A DNA stretch of 64,000 nucleotides, from assembly GCF_900166965.1 (NCBI RefSeq), contig NZ_FUZI01000001.1:620001-684000 (forward strand). Reading direction: 5' to 3'. The notes below the pieces were generated by a model. It was given only the letters and a program-made list of their open reading frames with translations. It was not told the origin of the DNA and ran no database searches. The position numbers and the translations under genes are program-made. Source of the stretch: Photobacterium piscicola (GTDB lineage: Bacteria; Pseudomonadota; Gammaproteobacteria; Enterobacterales; Vibrionaceae). This document shows positions 1 to 10,200 of this stretch, in pieces; position 1 is the first letter of the stretch, and every line of letters starts with the position of its first letter.

Positions 1-410
1 CTCAAGTAGCTGTTGGTCGTCGTGAGTTCTTATCTGTTTTTGGTAACGACTACCCAACAGTTGATGGTACAGGTGTGCGTGACTACATTCACGTGGTTGA
101 TCTTGCTGATGGTCACCTTGCAGCATTAACACACAAAGGCCGTGAAGCAGGCTTACACATTTACAATTTAGGTACTGGTAACGGTAACAGTGTATTGCAA
201 ATGGCAAAAGCATTTGAAAAAGCTTCTGGTGTAGAAGTGCCTTATAAGATTGCACCACGTCGTGCTGGTGATATTGCTGAATGTTGGGCTGATCCTGCGA
301 AAGCAAAAGCTGAATTGCATTGGGAAGCAAAACTAACACTTGATGATATGACGCAAGATACTTGGCGTTGGCAGTCAACAAATCCAGATGGTTACCCTGA
401 CGCAGAGTAA
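1..410 (+). CDS. galE: UDP-glucose 4-epimerase, C-terminal part (cut by window edge)
   Basis: This is the last roughly 135 codons of GalE, the NAD-dependent short-chain dehydrogenase that interconverts UDP-glucose and UDP-galactose in the cytoplasm. The frame is open to the left edge and the 5' end with the NAD-binding Rossmann motif lies outside. Visible GalE landmarks are [20 protein letters not shown], then [22 protein letters not shown], and the late [17 protein letters not shown] segment that helps hold the UDP-sugar. It ends in TAA at 408-410 and is followed at once by a strong terminator, so it is the last gene of its unit. Identification is secure from the C-terminal motifs alone. Confidence 0.95.
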   Translation, partial: QVAVGRREFLSVFGNDYPTVDGTGVRDYIHVVDLADGHLAALTHKGREAGLHIYNLGTGNGNSVLQMAKAFEKASGVEVPYKIAPRRAGDIAECWADPAKAKAELHWEAKLTLDDMTQDTWRWQSTNPDGYPDAE

Positions 411-430
411 TTCTAGATTGGATTAAATAA

Positions 431-457
431 AAAGGCGCTAATTTAGCGCCTTTTTTT
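431..457 (+). terminator. Rho-independent terminator of galE
   Basis: A GGCGCTA/TAGCGCC stem with a three-base loop (434-450) is followed by a run of seven T. It lies about 20 bases after the galE stop and between galE and a convergent gene. Confidence 0.9.
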
Positions 458-475
458 ATGAGGAAAGAATAGACA

Positions 476-1081
476 TTAATAATGTTTATTAGTGGTAGCA
501 TAGGGTTTCGCTACAAAGAAGATGATCAAACTAGCAATAGCGCCAAGAGTATCGGCTAGCATGTCTTTTTGCGCATCCCAAATATCACCTTGGGATCCTA
601 GAAACTCAATACCTGCTTCGCCACCAGCACTGGCGGCATACCACCATTCAACAATTTCATAAGCGGCGGCTGTTGCCATAATGGCAAATAAACCAAAGAG
701 TGCAGCAATGATTGGTTTGCAATGGCCTTTACGTACTAAAAATTCGGCGACTGGAAATGCATATAAACCAATTGAAAAATGTGCAAAGCGATCAAACTGA
801 TTACGGTTTGAATCTAGAAGGTGGTTAATCCAATCAAAAGGGACATTTGCAAACGTGTAATGGGCACCAATATTATGTAATACCAGCCATATTGCCATTA
901 ACGTGTAAGCAAGGTTACTAAACACAAAATAACGGTAGCTGATCACTAAAAATAAAAATACGATGACGAGAGGAATAGCTTCTGCAATCCATACTGCACG
1001 AAAAGCAGGATTAAGGCCAAGCGCAATAAAAAAGATGATATAGCACAGCGCTAACCATTTTGGGTATTTGTTCCTAATCAT
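476..1081 (-). CDS. yjdF: DUF2238 (YjdF-type) inner membrane protein
   Basis: A 201-residue polytopic membrane protein that matches the DUF2238/YjdF family in length and in its conserved central and C-terminal segments. Landmarks are HNIGAHYTFANVPFDW, then NQFDRFAHFSIGLYAFPVAE, YEIVEWW and GSQGDIWDAQKDMLADTLGA; these polar, conserved loops between hydrophobic helices suggest buried His and Asp residues with a functional role. The molecular function of the family is not known. The start is supported by AAGGAA five bases upstream of the ATG. It is convergent with galE and divergent from the helicase gene. Confidence 0.85.
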   Translation of the reverse strand: MIRNKYPKWLALCYIIFFIALGLNPAFRAVWIAEAIPLVIVFLFLVISYRYFVFSNLAYTLMAIWLVLHNIGAHYTFANVPFDWINHLLDSNRNQFDRFAHFSIGLYAFPVAEFLVRKGHCKPIIAALFGLFAIMATAAAYEIVEWWYAASAGGEAGIEFLGSQGDIWDAQKDMLADTLGAIASLIIFFVAKPYATTNKHY

Positions 1082-1205
1082 TTCAATTCCTTATCATTAG
1101 TATTGATCCAAAGGATAACGTTTTTGATGTAGTTATAGCAATAAAGATTATCAATATGTTAACGCAGGTGAGGTGCGTTATTTTAGGTTTTTTAAAGTTG
1201 GTTTG

Positions 1206-1214
1206 TGTTATAAT
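1206..1214 (+). promoter_or_regulatory. Extended -10 promoter element of the DEAD-box helicase
   Basis: TGTTATAAT is a perfect -10 hexamer preceded by the TGn extension. It would place the transcription start near 1221 and give a leader of about 80 bases that contains the perfect 14-base palindrome TCACAATATTGTGA at 1230-1243. No convincing -35 hexamer is seen, which fits an extended -10 promoter. Confidence 0.5.
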
Positions 1215-1303
1215 TTCCAACTAATGTTTTCACAATATTGTGATATTCATCATATTTGACAGTACACACTCATAATCTGAGTTGTTTTTACCGGAGCATC
1301 ATT

Positions 1304-2641
1304 TTGCATTTTAAAGATCTTGGCTTAGACCCACGCCTATTAAAGAAACTGACTCATTTGGCGTTTGATCGAGCAACCGAAATTCAACAAACGGCAGTCC
1401 CTGTTGCTATTGCAGGCAAAGATATTTTGGCATCGTCGAAAACGGGTTCCGGTAAAACTCTGGCATTTTTATTACCTGCGATGCAACGTATGTACCGTAG
1501 CAAGCCATTTACTCGTCGTGATCCTCGTGTTCTAATTTTGACGCCAACGCGTGAATTAGCAAAACAAATTTTTGCACAGTTACGCACGCTTAATGCGGGA
1601 ACACCGTACGATGGCACATTGATTGTTGGCGGTGAAAACTTCAACGACCAAGTAAAAGCATTACGTAATGATCCGATGTTTGTTGTTGCAACTCCTGGTC
1701 GTTTTGCTGATCACCTTGAGCACCGCAGTACACATCTTGATGGCTTAGAAATGCTGATTCTTGATGAAGCAGACCGTATGCTTGATCTGGGCTTTGAACC
1801 TCAACTACGTCGTATTAACGAAGCGGCTAACCACCGTCGCCGTCAAACATTGATGTTCTCAGCCACGATGGACCATGTTGATGTTCTTGATATGGCTTCT
1901 GAAATGTTAGATAACCCTAAGCGCATTTCAATTGGCCACTCAGCAGAAGAACACACAGATATTACTCAACGCTTTATTTTGTGTGATCACTTAGATCATA
2001 AACAAGCATTGCTTGATAAAGTGTTAGAAGTAGAAGATTACAATCAAGTTATTATCTTTACTGCAACACGTGCTGATACCGATCGTCTAACCGCTGAGTT
2101 AAATGAACGTAAATTAAAAGCTGTTGCACTAAGCGGTAACTTGAATCAATCGCAACGTAATAACATCATGAGCCAGTTTGAGCGTAATTGTCATAAGATT
2201 CTTGTGACAACAGATATCGCCTCTCGTGGTCTAGATATTGATAGCGTATCGCTTGTTATTAACTTTGATATGCCAAAACATGCTGAAGAATATGTTCACC
2301 GTGTGGGCCGTACTGGTCGTGCCGGTAACAAAGGTGATGCTGTTTCATTAGTTGGTCCTAAAGACTGGAAGAGCTTTAAAGCGGTTGAAGCATTCTTGAA
2401 ACAAAAGATTGAGTTCACAACAATCGAAGGCTTAGTTGGTAAGTTTAAAGGTCTTAAACCGGTACCGAAGAAGAAGATTGTTAAGAAAACAACAACGAAT
2501 AAAACGGGTACTGCTAAACAAACGCAAGCACCTAAAGCGAAGAAAAGAGTTGATAAGCGTTTTTACGAAAACCAAGCTGTGGGTAATGATGTCTTTATCC
2601 CTAAGAAAAAACGCAATACTGATGTAAGCCAAGATGACTAA
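1304..2641 (+). CDS. DEAD-box ATP-dependent RNA helicase
   Basis: Cytoplasmic RNA helicase of the DEAD-box family. Motifs appear in order: Q motif region (ATEIQQTAVP), motif I SSKTGSGKT, Ia TPTRELA, Ib TPGRF, II DEAD, III SAT, IV IIFTATR, V TTDIASRGLD and VI HRVGRTGRAG. The C-terminal tail of about 60 residues is Lys-rich, as expected for an RNA-binding extension. I place the start at TTG 1304 (MHFKDLGLDP...) because GGAG lies seven bases upstream and the homologous family begins there; the frame stays open to 1256, but that extension has no ribosome site and no family match. The family acts in ribosome assembly, RNA decay or cold adaptation. Which subfamily (SrmB, RhlE or a Vibrio-specific type) cannot be settled by eye. 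Confidence 0.92.
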   Translation: MHFKDLGLDPRLLKKLTHLAFDRATEIQQTAVPVAIAGKDILASSKTGSGKTLAFLLPAMQRMYRSKPFTRRDPRVLILTPTRELAKQIFAQLRTLNAGTPYDGTLIVGGENFNDQVKALRNDPMFVVATPGRFADHLEHRSTHLDGLEMLILDEADRMLDLGFEPQLRRINEAANHRRRQTLMFSATMDHVDVLDMASEMLDNPKRISIGHSAEEHTDITQRFILCDHLDHKQALLDKVLEVEDYNQVIIFTATRADTDRLTAELNERKLKAVALSGNLNQSQRNNIMSQFERNCHKILVTTDIASRGLDIDSVSLVINFDMPKHAEEYVHRVGRTGRAGNKGDAVSLVGPKDWKSFKAVEAFLKQKIEFTTIEGLVGKFKGLKPVPKKKIVKKTTTNKTGTAKQTQAPKAKKRVDKRFYENQAVGNDVFIPKKKRNTDVSQDD

Positions 2642-2671
2642 TAGTTAATGATTCAATAATCGTTAACAAAT

Positions 2672-2702
2672 AAAAAACCAGACTGAGTGTCTGGTTTTTT
2701 TT
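2672..2702 (+). terminator. Rho-independent terminator after the helicase
   Basis: Stem AAACCAGAC/GTCTGGTTT with a short loop followed by eight T. The A-run before it could also let it work for the convergent SPOR gene. Confidence 0.9.
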
Positions 2703-2742
2703 GGCTACAGCATTGGTTGCAGCAAGAAGTGTCGTTATACGA

Positions 2743-3315
2743 TTAACGTAATTGGTACACTTGACCTTCTTTATCAGCTTTAACAGCAGCAAAGCTTAAT
2801 ACGAATGGACCTTGCGCTTGAACAGTTGCTGGTAATGTTTGAATTGCTTGTTTTGCTTCTTCACGGGTTGCAAAATTACCGTAAGTAACTGCATACCAGT
2901 TACGACCTAGTGCATGTTTCCAGTTAACCCAAATTGGTTGATCGCTAGTGATTGGCTGAAGGTAACCACGTAGGTTACGTTCTTCACTTAATGCTAAAAT
3001 CTGAATGGTAAAGTGTGAAGGGTTAATATCGCCAAACGCTTGATCGTTGGTCATTGATTCTTCATCAGCAAGATGTGCATCATCATTATTAATGTAATCA
3101 CTATCAATAACTGGCTCATTAGTTACTGTTGTTTCAGGAGCAACAGTTTCAATTGGTGCTGATGTTTCTACTGGTTGTTGTTGACACTGTAGGTTTGCGC
3201 TATCAACTTTAGACGGTAACAGGTAACCAGAATCACAAGGGCTATCAGATGAAGCACAACCAGATAATGCGAATAGACCTAATACAACTGCTGCCTTTAA
3301 TGGACGAGATGTCAT
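2743..3315 (-). CDS. SPOR-domain lipoprotein
   Basis: 190 residues. The N-terminus is a lipoprotein signal with lipobox LSGC (Cys20), so the mature protein should be anchored to the envelope. A Thr/Val/Glu-rich linker (about residues 45-95) leads to a C-terminal SPOR domain (about 105-185: HFTIQILALSEERNLRGYL ... WYAVTYGNFATREEAKQAI). SPOR domains bind denuded septal peptidoglycan, so a role in division or cell-wall remodelling is likely. GGAG stands six bases before the ATG. It is a paralogue of the protein at 17575-18702, which has the same plan with a longer repetitive linker. Confidence 0.85.
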   Translation of the reverse strand: MTSRPLKAAVVLGLFALSGCASSDSPCDSGYLLPSKVDSANLQCQQQPVETSAPIETVAPETTVTNEPVIDSDYINNDDAHLADEESMTNDQAFGDINPSHFTIQILALSEERNLRGYLQPITSDQPIWVNWKHALGRNWYAVTYGNFATREEAKQAIQTLPATVQAQGPFVLSFAAVKADKEGQVYQLR

Positions 3316-3656
3316 TGTTTTCTCCGAAGAATATTTAATAATTTGTAAATGTGGTAGCAGTATTCATGACTTTTCATGACGCAAATATCACTATTAACAA
3401 ATGTCTTTATACTTAGAATGTATTGTAGCGAAAAACGGCAAATAATTGACATGATAATTACAGATTACAGGTTAAATGTATGTTTTTTAATCAAGTCAAC
3501 TATTCCAAATGAGAATAGGTTATATTCTCTTGAATAATTGATGTTTAAATAGGGCATATATTTTTTTACTCTTTCATAGAGGGAAACGGTATTTTTAAAA
3601 CTCAAATCATTAGTTAACATATTAATAACAAGCTGAGTTTTGAATGGATCGTTTTT
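3316..3656. other. AT-rich intergenic stretch, no gene seen
   Basis: Divergent intergenic region between the SPOR lipoprotein and a small membrane protein. I see no ORF with a ribosome site, no hairpin of note and no clear operator. Confidence 0.5.
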
Positions 3657-3857
3657 ATGAAAGCATGGTTACTTAGAATACATGACCGTAAACGACTGAT
3701 TATGGCAACCGTCGCTGCAATGTTATTGGTGGCAATTTCTTTAGTTACGACAGGGTTTATCAGTGCATTATGTGATTTAAGCGCATTTGCTATTTTATTC
3801 ACTGTTGTATGGTTAAAGGTGTGTGAATCACAGCCCCGATATAAGTCGAATGAGTAA
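3657..3857 (+). CDS. Small two-helix membrane protein, unknown
   Basis: 66 residues: a short basic N-terminus (MKAWLLRIHDRKRL), two adjacent hydrophobic helices (about 15-34 and 38-55) and a polar tail. I do not recognise the family. The ribosome site is weak (AATGGA about ten bases upstream). It stands alone between two long AT-rich gaps. The composition, with charged residues before the first helix, looks like a real small inner-membrane protein, but a chance ORF cannot be excluded. Confidence 0.5.
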   Translation: MKAWLLRIHDRKRLIMATVAAMLLVAISLVTTGFISALCDLSAFAILFTVVWLKVCESQPRYKSNE

Positions 3858-4151
3858 TTAATTCCTTATGTAAAAATAAAAATTAAGCCCTAATAAGATG
3901 TTATTCCTATGGAGAGTGAGATAATTCCACAAGGAATAATAGGTAAAAGCAAATACAATAACGCAACAATTATGCAAATAAAACAGAACATACAACCAGT
4001 TAATCGTTTATATTCATACTTTTATTGATATATATTTTAATAAAATGTGATTAGGTGCTAATTATTGCTTCTATATAAACTTTATTATCAGCACGAATTT
4101 TTACTGAATATTACATCAGTAATGTAAACGCTGTTATTAGGGAGTATAGAT

Positions 4152-5465
4152 GTGTTTATTATTGAATTTTTGATTGTATTGGTATGTATCTTAGTGGGTG
4201 CACGAATCGGTGGTATCGGTTTGGGTGTAATGGGGGGTATCGGCCTTGCAATTCTAAGCTTTGTTTTTGGCTTGCAACCAACCAGTCCACCAATTGATGT
4301 AATGTTAATGATCATGGCAGTTGTTGCGGCTGCGGCTGCAATGCAAGCGGCGGGTGGTCTTGAATACTTAATTAAAATTGCGTCAAATATTCTTCGTAAA
4401 AATCCTCGTCATATTACATTTATAGCGCCGCTAGTGACTTATATGTTCACTTTTTTAGCGGGTACAGGTCATGTTGCTTACTCTGTATTACCTGTTATTG
4501 CTGAAGTGAGCCGTCGCAGTGGCATTCGTCCAGAACGCCCACTTGGTATGGCTGTTATCGCATCTCAGTTTGCGATTGTTGCAAGCCCGATTGCTGCGGC
4601 TGTTGTTGCTTTAGTTGCTTTTCTTGAGCCTCAAGGTATTACATTAGCTGATGTATTAATGGTAACTATCCCAGGCACATTCTGTGGTTTAGCATTAGCG
4701 TGTGTTGTCGTTAATAAAATGGGTAAAGATCTAAAAGATGACCCAGAATATCAACGCCGTATGCAAGATCCTGCTTTCCGTAAAGAAATGGAACAAGAAG
4801 TTAAAGTAGAAGAGATCGTTATTAAACCAGCAGCAAAGAAAGCGGTTGGTCTATTCTTATTTGGTGCGTTAGCTGTTGTTATTATGGGTGCATTCCCTGG
4901 ACTACGTCCTAACTTTAATGGATCTGCAATGGGCATGGCACACACGATCGAGATCGTGATGCTAGCTATTGCAGCTTTGATCATCTTGATCTGTAAGCCT
5001 GACGGTAATGTGATCACACAAGGATCTGTTTTCCATGCTGGTATGCGTGCGATTGTAGCAATTTTTGGTATTGCATGGTTAGGTGACACATTTATCGCTG
5101 GTCACAGTGAAATGGTGAAAGAGGCTGTGTCTGGCTTAGTAGAAGTTGCACCATGGACGTTTGCATTTGCTCTATTTGCATTATCTGTGATGGTTAATAG
5201 CCAAGGTGCAACAACAGCGGTACTTGTGCCAGTTGGTATTACACTTGGTTTACCACCTGAAGTTATTATTGCGACGTTCGTTGCGGTTAACGGTTACTTC
5301 TTTATTCCTAACTACGGCCCTATTATTGCTTCAATTGATTTTGACCGTACTGGCACAACAAAGATTGGTAGTTACATCTTTAACCATAGCTTTATGATTC
5401 CAGGTTTATTAAGCATGGTATTTAGTATTATCTTTGGCTTTATTTTCGCAAGTTTTGTCTTGTAA
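4152..5465 (+). CDS. Anaerobic C4-dicarboxylate transporter, Dcu family (DcuA/DcuB)
   Basis: 437 residues, the usual Dcu length, with about ten to twelve membrane helices. Dcu transporters exchange fumarate, aspartate or malate for succinate across the inner membrane during fumarate respiration. Family landmarks are [10 protein letters not shown] near the N-terminus, [53 protein letters not shown] and [22 protein letters not shown]. The N- and C-termini resemble DcuA more, while some central segments are closer to DcuB, so I give no symbol. The start is GTG 4152, with GGGAG seven bases upstream; an ATG two bases earlier is out of frame and stops after seven codons. A terminator follows. Confidence 0.9.
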   Translation: MFIIEFLIVLVCILVGARIGGIGLGVMGGIGLAILSFVFGLQPTSPPIDVMLMIMAVVAAAAAMQAAGGLEYLIKIASNILRKNPRHITFIAPLVTYMFTFLAGTGHVAYSVLPVIAEVSRRSGIRPERPLGMAVIASQFAIVASPIAAAVVALVAFLEPQGITLADVLMVTIPGTFCGLALACVVVNKMGKDLKDDPEYQRRMQDPAFRKEMEQEVKVEEIVIKPAAKKAVGLFLFGALAVVIMGAFPGLRPNFNGSAMGMAHTIEIVMLAIAALIILICKPDGNVITQGSVFHAGMRAIVAIFGIAWLGDTFIAGHSEMVKEAVSGLVEVAPWTFAFALFALSVMVNSQGATTAVLVPVGITLGLPPEVIIATFVAVNGYFFIPNYGPIIASIDFDRTGTTKIGSYIFNHSFMIPGLLSMVFSIIFGFIFASFVL

Positions 5466-5507
5466 AAAGCAAGGTAAATATAACGTAAAAAATAAAGTAG
5501 ATTAAAT

Positions 5508-5557
5508 AAAAAACCTCTATATCTTCATGTTGGACATTGAAGAATAGAGGTTTTTTT
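5508..5557 (+). terminator. Two-tier hairpin terminator after the Dcu gene
   Basis: Outer stem AAACCTCTAT/ATAGAGGTTT encloses an inner TCTTCA/TGAAGA stem and is followed by a T-run. The A-rich left side suggests it also serves the convergent UPF0324 gene. Confidence 0.85.
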
Positions 5558-5592
5558 ATGTCAATATAAAAGCACTATTTTATTAATGTTGG

Positions 5593-6540
5593 TTAAAGAA
5601 ATAGCTCAATGTAAGTCAATGATGCAGTACCAATTGCTAACCAAAGGATAACACCCAGTAATAAAGGCTTATGTCCTGCATTGCGTAATTTGCTGACGGT
5701 TATACCTGAGCCAATTAAAAATAGGCACACTACTAATAAACGTTTTGATGCATCAAAGATAAGAATATAGGTTGAGTGAAATTGTGGAATAAAATGCGCA
5801 ATTAAGATAGCTAGGCAATAAAACACAATAAAGTAAGGAATACTGATTTTCTTACTGTCACCTTTAAACATTAAAGCACTGCCAAACGCGACAGGAATGA
5901 TCCATAGTGCACGTGCCAGTTTTAATGTTGTCGCAGTTTTTAGTGCTTCATCCCCATAAGAGCCCGCCGCACCTACTACTGATGATGTATCATGAATGGC
6001 AATGGCAGCCCAAGTACCAAAGGCATGTTGACTCATTTCTAATAAATGCCCAACCGCAGGGAAAAGGAAAAGCGCCATGGCGTTGAGTACAAATACAGTG
6101 GCTAATGCTAATGAGGTTTGGTCATCACGCGCATTAATGGCAGGCGATACCGCAGCAATGGCACTACCACCACAAATAGCCGTACCCGCAGCGATTAAAT
6201 GGCCGGTTTTTTTATCCAACTTTAAAAAGTGCGTTGCTAGCCAACCCAAAAATAAAGTAAAGAAAATAGAAGAGATAATAAGCCCTAATCCTTGACGGCT
6301 CGCTTCAATGGCTTCGTTTAAATTAATTCCAAACCCTAAACCAATAATGGAGTATGACAAAAGTTTTTTGGTTAGAGCAGCAAGATTAAATTGGGTCGGT
6401 ACGAAACCAAAGCTGGCTAAAGTAAAACCAAGAATTAATGCAATGGGTGAGCTAATGAAAGGCGCTAAACATATTATTGCAGCTAATATAAATATAATAT
6501 CAGCAGGACGTAAGTTTCTAATTTTTTGATTTAGGGTCAT
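5593..6540 (-). CDS. UPF0324 (YeiH-type) inner membrane protein, putative exporter
   Basis: 315 residues with about ten hydrophobic segments, matching the UPF0324/YeiH family (PF03601). The diagnostic loop [15 protein letters not shown] is present, as are [12 protein letters not shown] and the C-terminal LFLIGSGI. The family is annotated as putative sulfate exporters, but direct biochemical evidence is thin. The ribosome site is weak. It is convergent with the Dcu gene and separated from ydbL by a 120-base gap, so it is probably its own unit. Confidence 0.85.
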   Translation of the reverse strand: MTLNQKIRNLRPADIIFILAAIICLAPFISSPIALILGFTLASFGFVPTQFNLAALTKKLLSYSIIGLGFGINLNEAIEASRQGLGLIISSIFFTLFLGWLATHFLKLDKKTGHLIAAGTAICGGSAIAAVSPAINARDDQTSLALATVFVLNAMALFLFPAVGHLLEMSQHAFGTWAAIAIHDTSSVVGAAGSYGDEALKTATTLKLARALWIIPVAFGSALMFKGDSKKISIPYFIVFYCLAILIAHFIPQFHSTYILIFDASKRLLVVCLFLIGSGITVSKLRNAGHKPLLLGVILWLAIGTASLTYIELFL

Positions 6541-6661
6541 TTTTATGGTTGAGATGGGTTATTTATAAGATCTCGAATTATACGCACGTCATTCTATTTA
6601 GTTTAGTTAAATATTTTTAAACGAGGGTTAAGGGATATTGAATATTCATTGATGCTGATTG

Positions 6662-7003
6662 TTATTTTTTTTGCCATGAACCGTGGCTGTTTTGATAAAA
6701 ATGACCGGCTTGGGTTTTTTCTATCGCTTTATGGTACGCCCGCTGTTTGACGGTACTTAGAGATAAATCATGCGATTGGCTAATGGCTTGGTATGTCTCT
6801 TGTCTATGGCTATTAACTGAGTTTATAAGTCGACTTACATCAGCGTTATTACTCGATTTAATCGCAGCAATAAAGCCCGTGTTTGTTTCACCGACTAAGC
6901 CTTGTTGTTTGGCTTGCTGCAATGTAATTGCAAGTACAGTGCTTGAATTGAACAACAGTAAATAACCGCCAAGTAACACAGCGTAAAGGGATGACGATTT
7001 CAT
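6662..7003 (-). CDS. ydbL: YdbL family periplasmic protein (DUF1318)
   Basis: 113 residues with a cleavable signal peptide (hydrophobic core about 6-22, likely cut after VLA). The mature part has the DUF1318 pattern: TLQQAKQQGLVGETNTGFIA, then SVNSHRQETYQAIS and an amphipathic helix before GHFYQ. It is the third gene of a ydbH-ynbE-ydbL set, 32 bases after ynbE. In E. coli the protein works with YdbH and YnbE in phospholipid traffic to the outer membrane; its precise role is less certain. Confidence 0.88.
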   Translation of the reverse strand: MKSSSLYAVLLGGYLLLFNSSTVLAITLQQAKQQGLVGETNTGFIAAIKSSNNADVSRLINSVNSHRQETYQAISQSHDLSLSTVKQRAYHKAIEKTQAGHFYQNSHGSWQKK

Positions 7004-7035
7004 AAGGTTACCTTAATATTGAATGACAAAAACCA

Positions 7036-7251
7036 TTAAAAGACGGCTTTATTATCAAATAATTGTTCTATTTCTCGATCAACTTTTATTTTGATTTCAT
7101 GTTCAATTTTAACATTAAGATTAACCTCTATTGGTTTGTCTGATGCTGCAACTTGTATGGTTGGCGTACACCCAATAAGCAATAGAACGATGATAATAGC
7201 AAATACGTAATGCAAATTGGGCTGGTGCAGTGTTGCTTGAAAATAGTTCAT
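7036..7251 (-). CDS. ynbE: YnbE family outer-membrane lipoprotein
   Basis: 71 residues. An unusually long polar N-region (about 14 residues) precedes a hydrophobic core and a lipobox LIGC with Cys28; the mature part is CTPTIQV followed by alternating strands (IEVNLNVKIEHEIKIKVDREIEQL). YnbE lipoproteins pair by beta-strand addition with the C-terminus of YdbH to complete a periplasm-spanning bridge. It lies 17 bases after the ydbH stop, consistent with co-translation. Confidence 0.88.
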   Translation of the reverse strand: MNYFQATLHQPNLHYVFAIIIVLLLIGCTPTIQVAASDKPIEVNLNVKIEHEIKIKVDREIEQLFDNKAVF

Positions 7252-7268
7252 GCTGATAACCTTTAATG

Positions 7269-10200
7269 CTATGGGTGGTTAAAATGCTCACTAATTTTTT
7301 GCTCGACATTTGAAGCATTTAGCATGTTAATTGTTCTAATAAGTTCAAGAATATTATCTTCAATGGCTACGTTTATGTTGATTGGGCGACCAGATTGAAA
7401 ATCAGGGTTATAGCCTTTGAAATGAGATTGTGTTTTTAACACGCCATCTTTAGCATAGTTAACTTTTATGGCTAAGGTACGATAATGGTAGTTTTTAAGT
7501 ATTTCACTGACCATTAATGGACTTTGATGACCGACAGCTTTGATTTTCTCATCAATGACAGATCCTGCAATATAGCGTAATACCCCCCCAGGGTAGCGAG
7601 AGTGAAGTGTGGCATGATGAATCTCAAAGTGACCATCAACCATTGTGATCGGGATCGTACCATCAAGGATCCCTGTGAACTCAATGCTTTCATGATCAAT
7701 AAGATCCGCTGCTTGTTTAATGTTAAGGCCAAAGACAGTGATGGGTATGGGCGTTAGTTTATGCAAGTTAGTAAGGCTAATATTATGTGCACTGACACTT
7801 CCACCCAGTAATGCGGCTGATATTCGATGTAATGTATATTGGTTTGTTAGCGTATTAATATCAATGAGTAAACTAGGGTTAGTGAGTATGATGCCTGCAT
7901 GTAGTTGTTGTGCAAATAACGAAATAGGATGCAGGGTTTGAATCCCTTGAGGAGAGAAAGCAATATTAGCACTGCTTTCTAATTGAGTAATATTAATGCC
8001 GTAGTAACTGCCTGAAAGTAGATCTGTTGCAACTGTTGCGTTGCCGATGATGTGGCTATTACGATCAATAATAAATGAAGCGCCGTAGGTGATATTTCCG
8101 TCTGTAATATCAATCGGTAAAGTTAATGCTGGAAAGTAGTAGTTTTTTAAACTATTGGCTGGTGTAAAAGCAATGGTCTGACGGTGTAATTTAACATGGG
8201 TTTTTTGGGTTGTGAGATCAGCGTTAATATCCATTTTTGCTAAAATATCATCATGACGATTGGTCAAGGTCGCGTTAACGTTAAGTGTCTTATCTGCTAA
8301 ATGGAATTTCCCGTACAGTGTACTTAACGGAAATAACTGTTTACGATTACGTTGAGCGGCATCCATGATGATTTTAAAGTGACTTGAGAATGTTGTCGGT
8401 GTTGGGGGAAATGTGTTTTTTATGGATCGGTTTTTCAAAAGAGTATCGTTTAATGGTGTCTTTTCAAATAAGAACTCATGGCGTAATAAAAATTGGCTTA
8501 CATCAATGTGGAGTTGCGCTTTATAGTCAGTAATCGGTAATGTTTTTTGTGTTTGATGACGGGTTGCCAATTTGGCGGTTAGCTGTGCCTGAGTTTGTTG
8601 AGGTTGGTATAACGTCAGGGCAATGCGATCCTGCTTTTTTTCAAACAATCCAATTAATTGATTTAAACTGAAATCAATATCATCAATCTTATTACTGGCT
8701 AAAGTCGGAATACCTTTAAAGGTAAGCTTTTTGGTTTGTAAATGTGCGTGTTGTAATTGTGATATCAAGTAATTATTAGCCCACGTGGCTTTTATGTTTG
8801 ATCTAAAAATGATGTCATCAACTTGACTATCAACGACGGGTCGTAATGTATTGATACTAGCATTGATCTTAGCGTTAAGGTGACATTGCAAGTTAGGGTA
8901 CAAACAATTGAATTCATTAATAAGTAATTGCAGTTTAGATTTCGTTTTGGCGTTGTTAAAACTGATGGTTTCATTTTTATCACTTAAAGCGAGACTAAAA
9001 AGCTTATTTTGATAATTGATATTAAAGTTTATTTTACCATCGCTGTTCATTTGAATATTCGCGACATGTTTGGGGGCATTATTATGGCGTTTGGTTTTGT
9101 CTTTAGTAGCAAAGAACGGAGCTTCAAAGGCATATTTATTGAGTTCAATAGTAAAAGATGGCGGTAATTCAATACCAATCAAGTAATGGGCATCAACAAT
9201 TTTGTTATTAATAACCATGGGATGAAAAGGTTTAGATAAACCACTCACAATTTGCTTCGCATAAAAGCGTAATGGGCCGTTTATTTTAGCGTCAGGAACA
9301 TCTTCAAGCCCTAACCGATCGGTAAATTCTTTGGTGTTTTTGAAGTTAGCATTGCAATTTAAATAGTGTGGTAATGGCTGATGAAAAATGACTTTAATAT
9401 CACAATTAAGGTTATTACCGTCACTTCGAGTCATTATGGTGTGAGCACGAGCGTCTGTTTTTGATAGATGATAAATATTAACATCAAGCAGGTATGGGTG
9501 TGGGCTTAACGCTTTTCCCTTAACAATAAAACGCGCTTTGGTCTTCTTTTCTGTCGCTATATTTAAATCTTTAGCTTGTTGATCTATTTTCTGACGCGCT
9601 TGTTTTCGACGTTGGCGTTGTTGTTTATTCTCACTGGTAACGGCTGAAGGCTTATCAAATGTAATTGTGCTGTGGTTGATGTTTGCAGCTGTTGCTAGGT
9701 TTGCCATTGTGGACGATGCCGCTGCTGTTGGTGTTTCTAAAATGACTTTAGCATCAATTAATAAATCACCATAAGTTAGTGCATTTACTTTTAATTTTTT
9801 AATGGGTAAACGAGCAAGATTAGCAATAGCTTGTCCGAGATGGATCCCTTTGCTATCGATGTCTGTGCGATTGATAAACGCGGGCAAATATTGAGGTTGT
9901 TCGAGCTTTACTGTTTTAGCCGCTAGTACCATTGTGGGTAAACTACGGTTAAGATCAAACGTTAACGATAATTGAGAGATAATTTGCTCAGTTAGTGTGT
10001 TATTTAGTGTTTCCCATTGCGGGTGGATAGATGCAATAGTAACGGCAACAGGGGTTTTATTATCTAGCCATGCAATTGAGAACTGGCTGTTATTATACAA
10101 TAAGGAATAATGTGGTGAGGGCTGAATATGAGGAAAGAAAAGGCTCAATTTACCTTTACTTGAATGACCTGAAATAACCAGATGTGGATTATGACTGATA

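Noticed and set aside
4020..4045. FNR or CRP site upstream of the Dcu gene
   Set aside because: Only one good half (TTGAT) is present; the other half does not match, and TGTGA has no partner.
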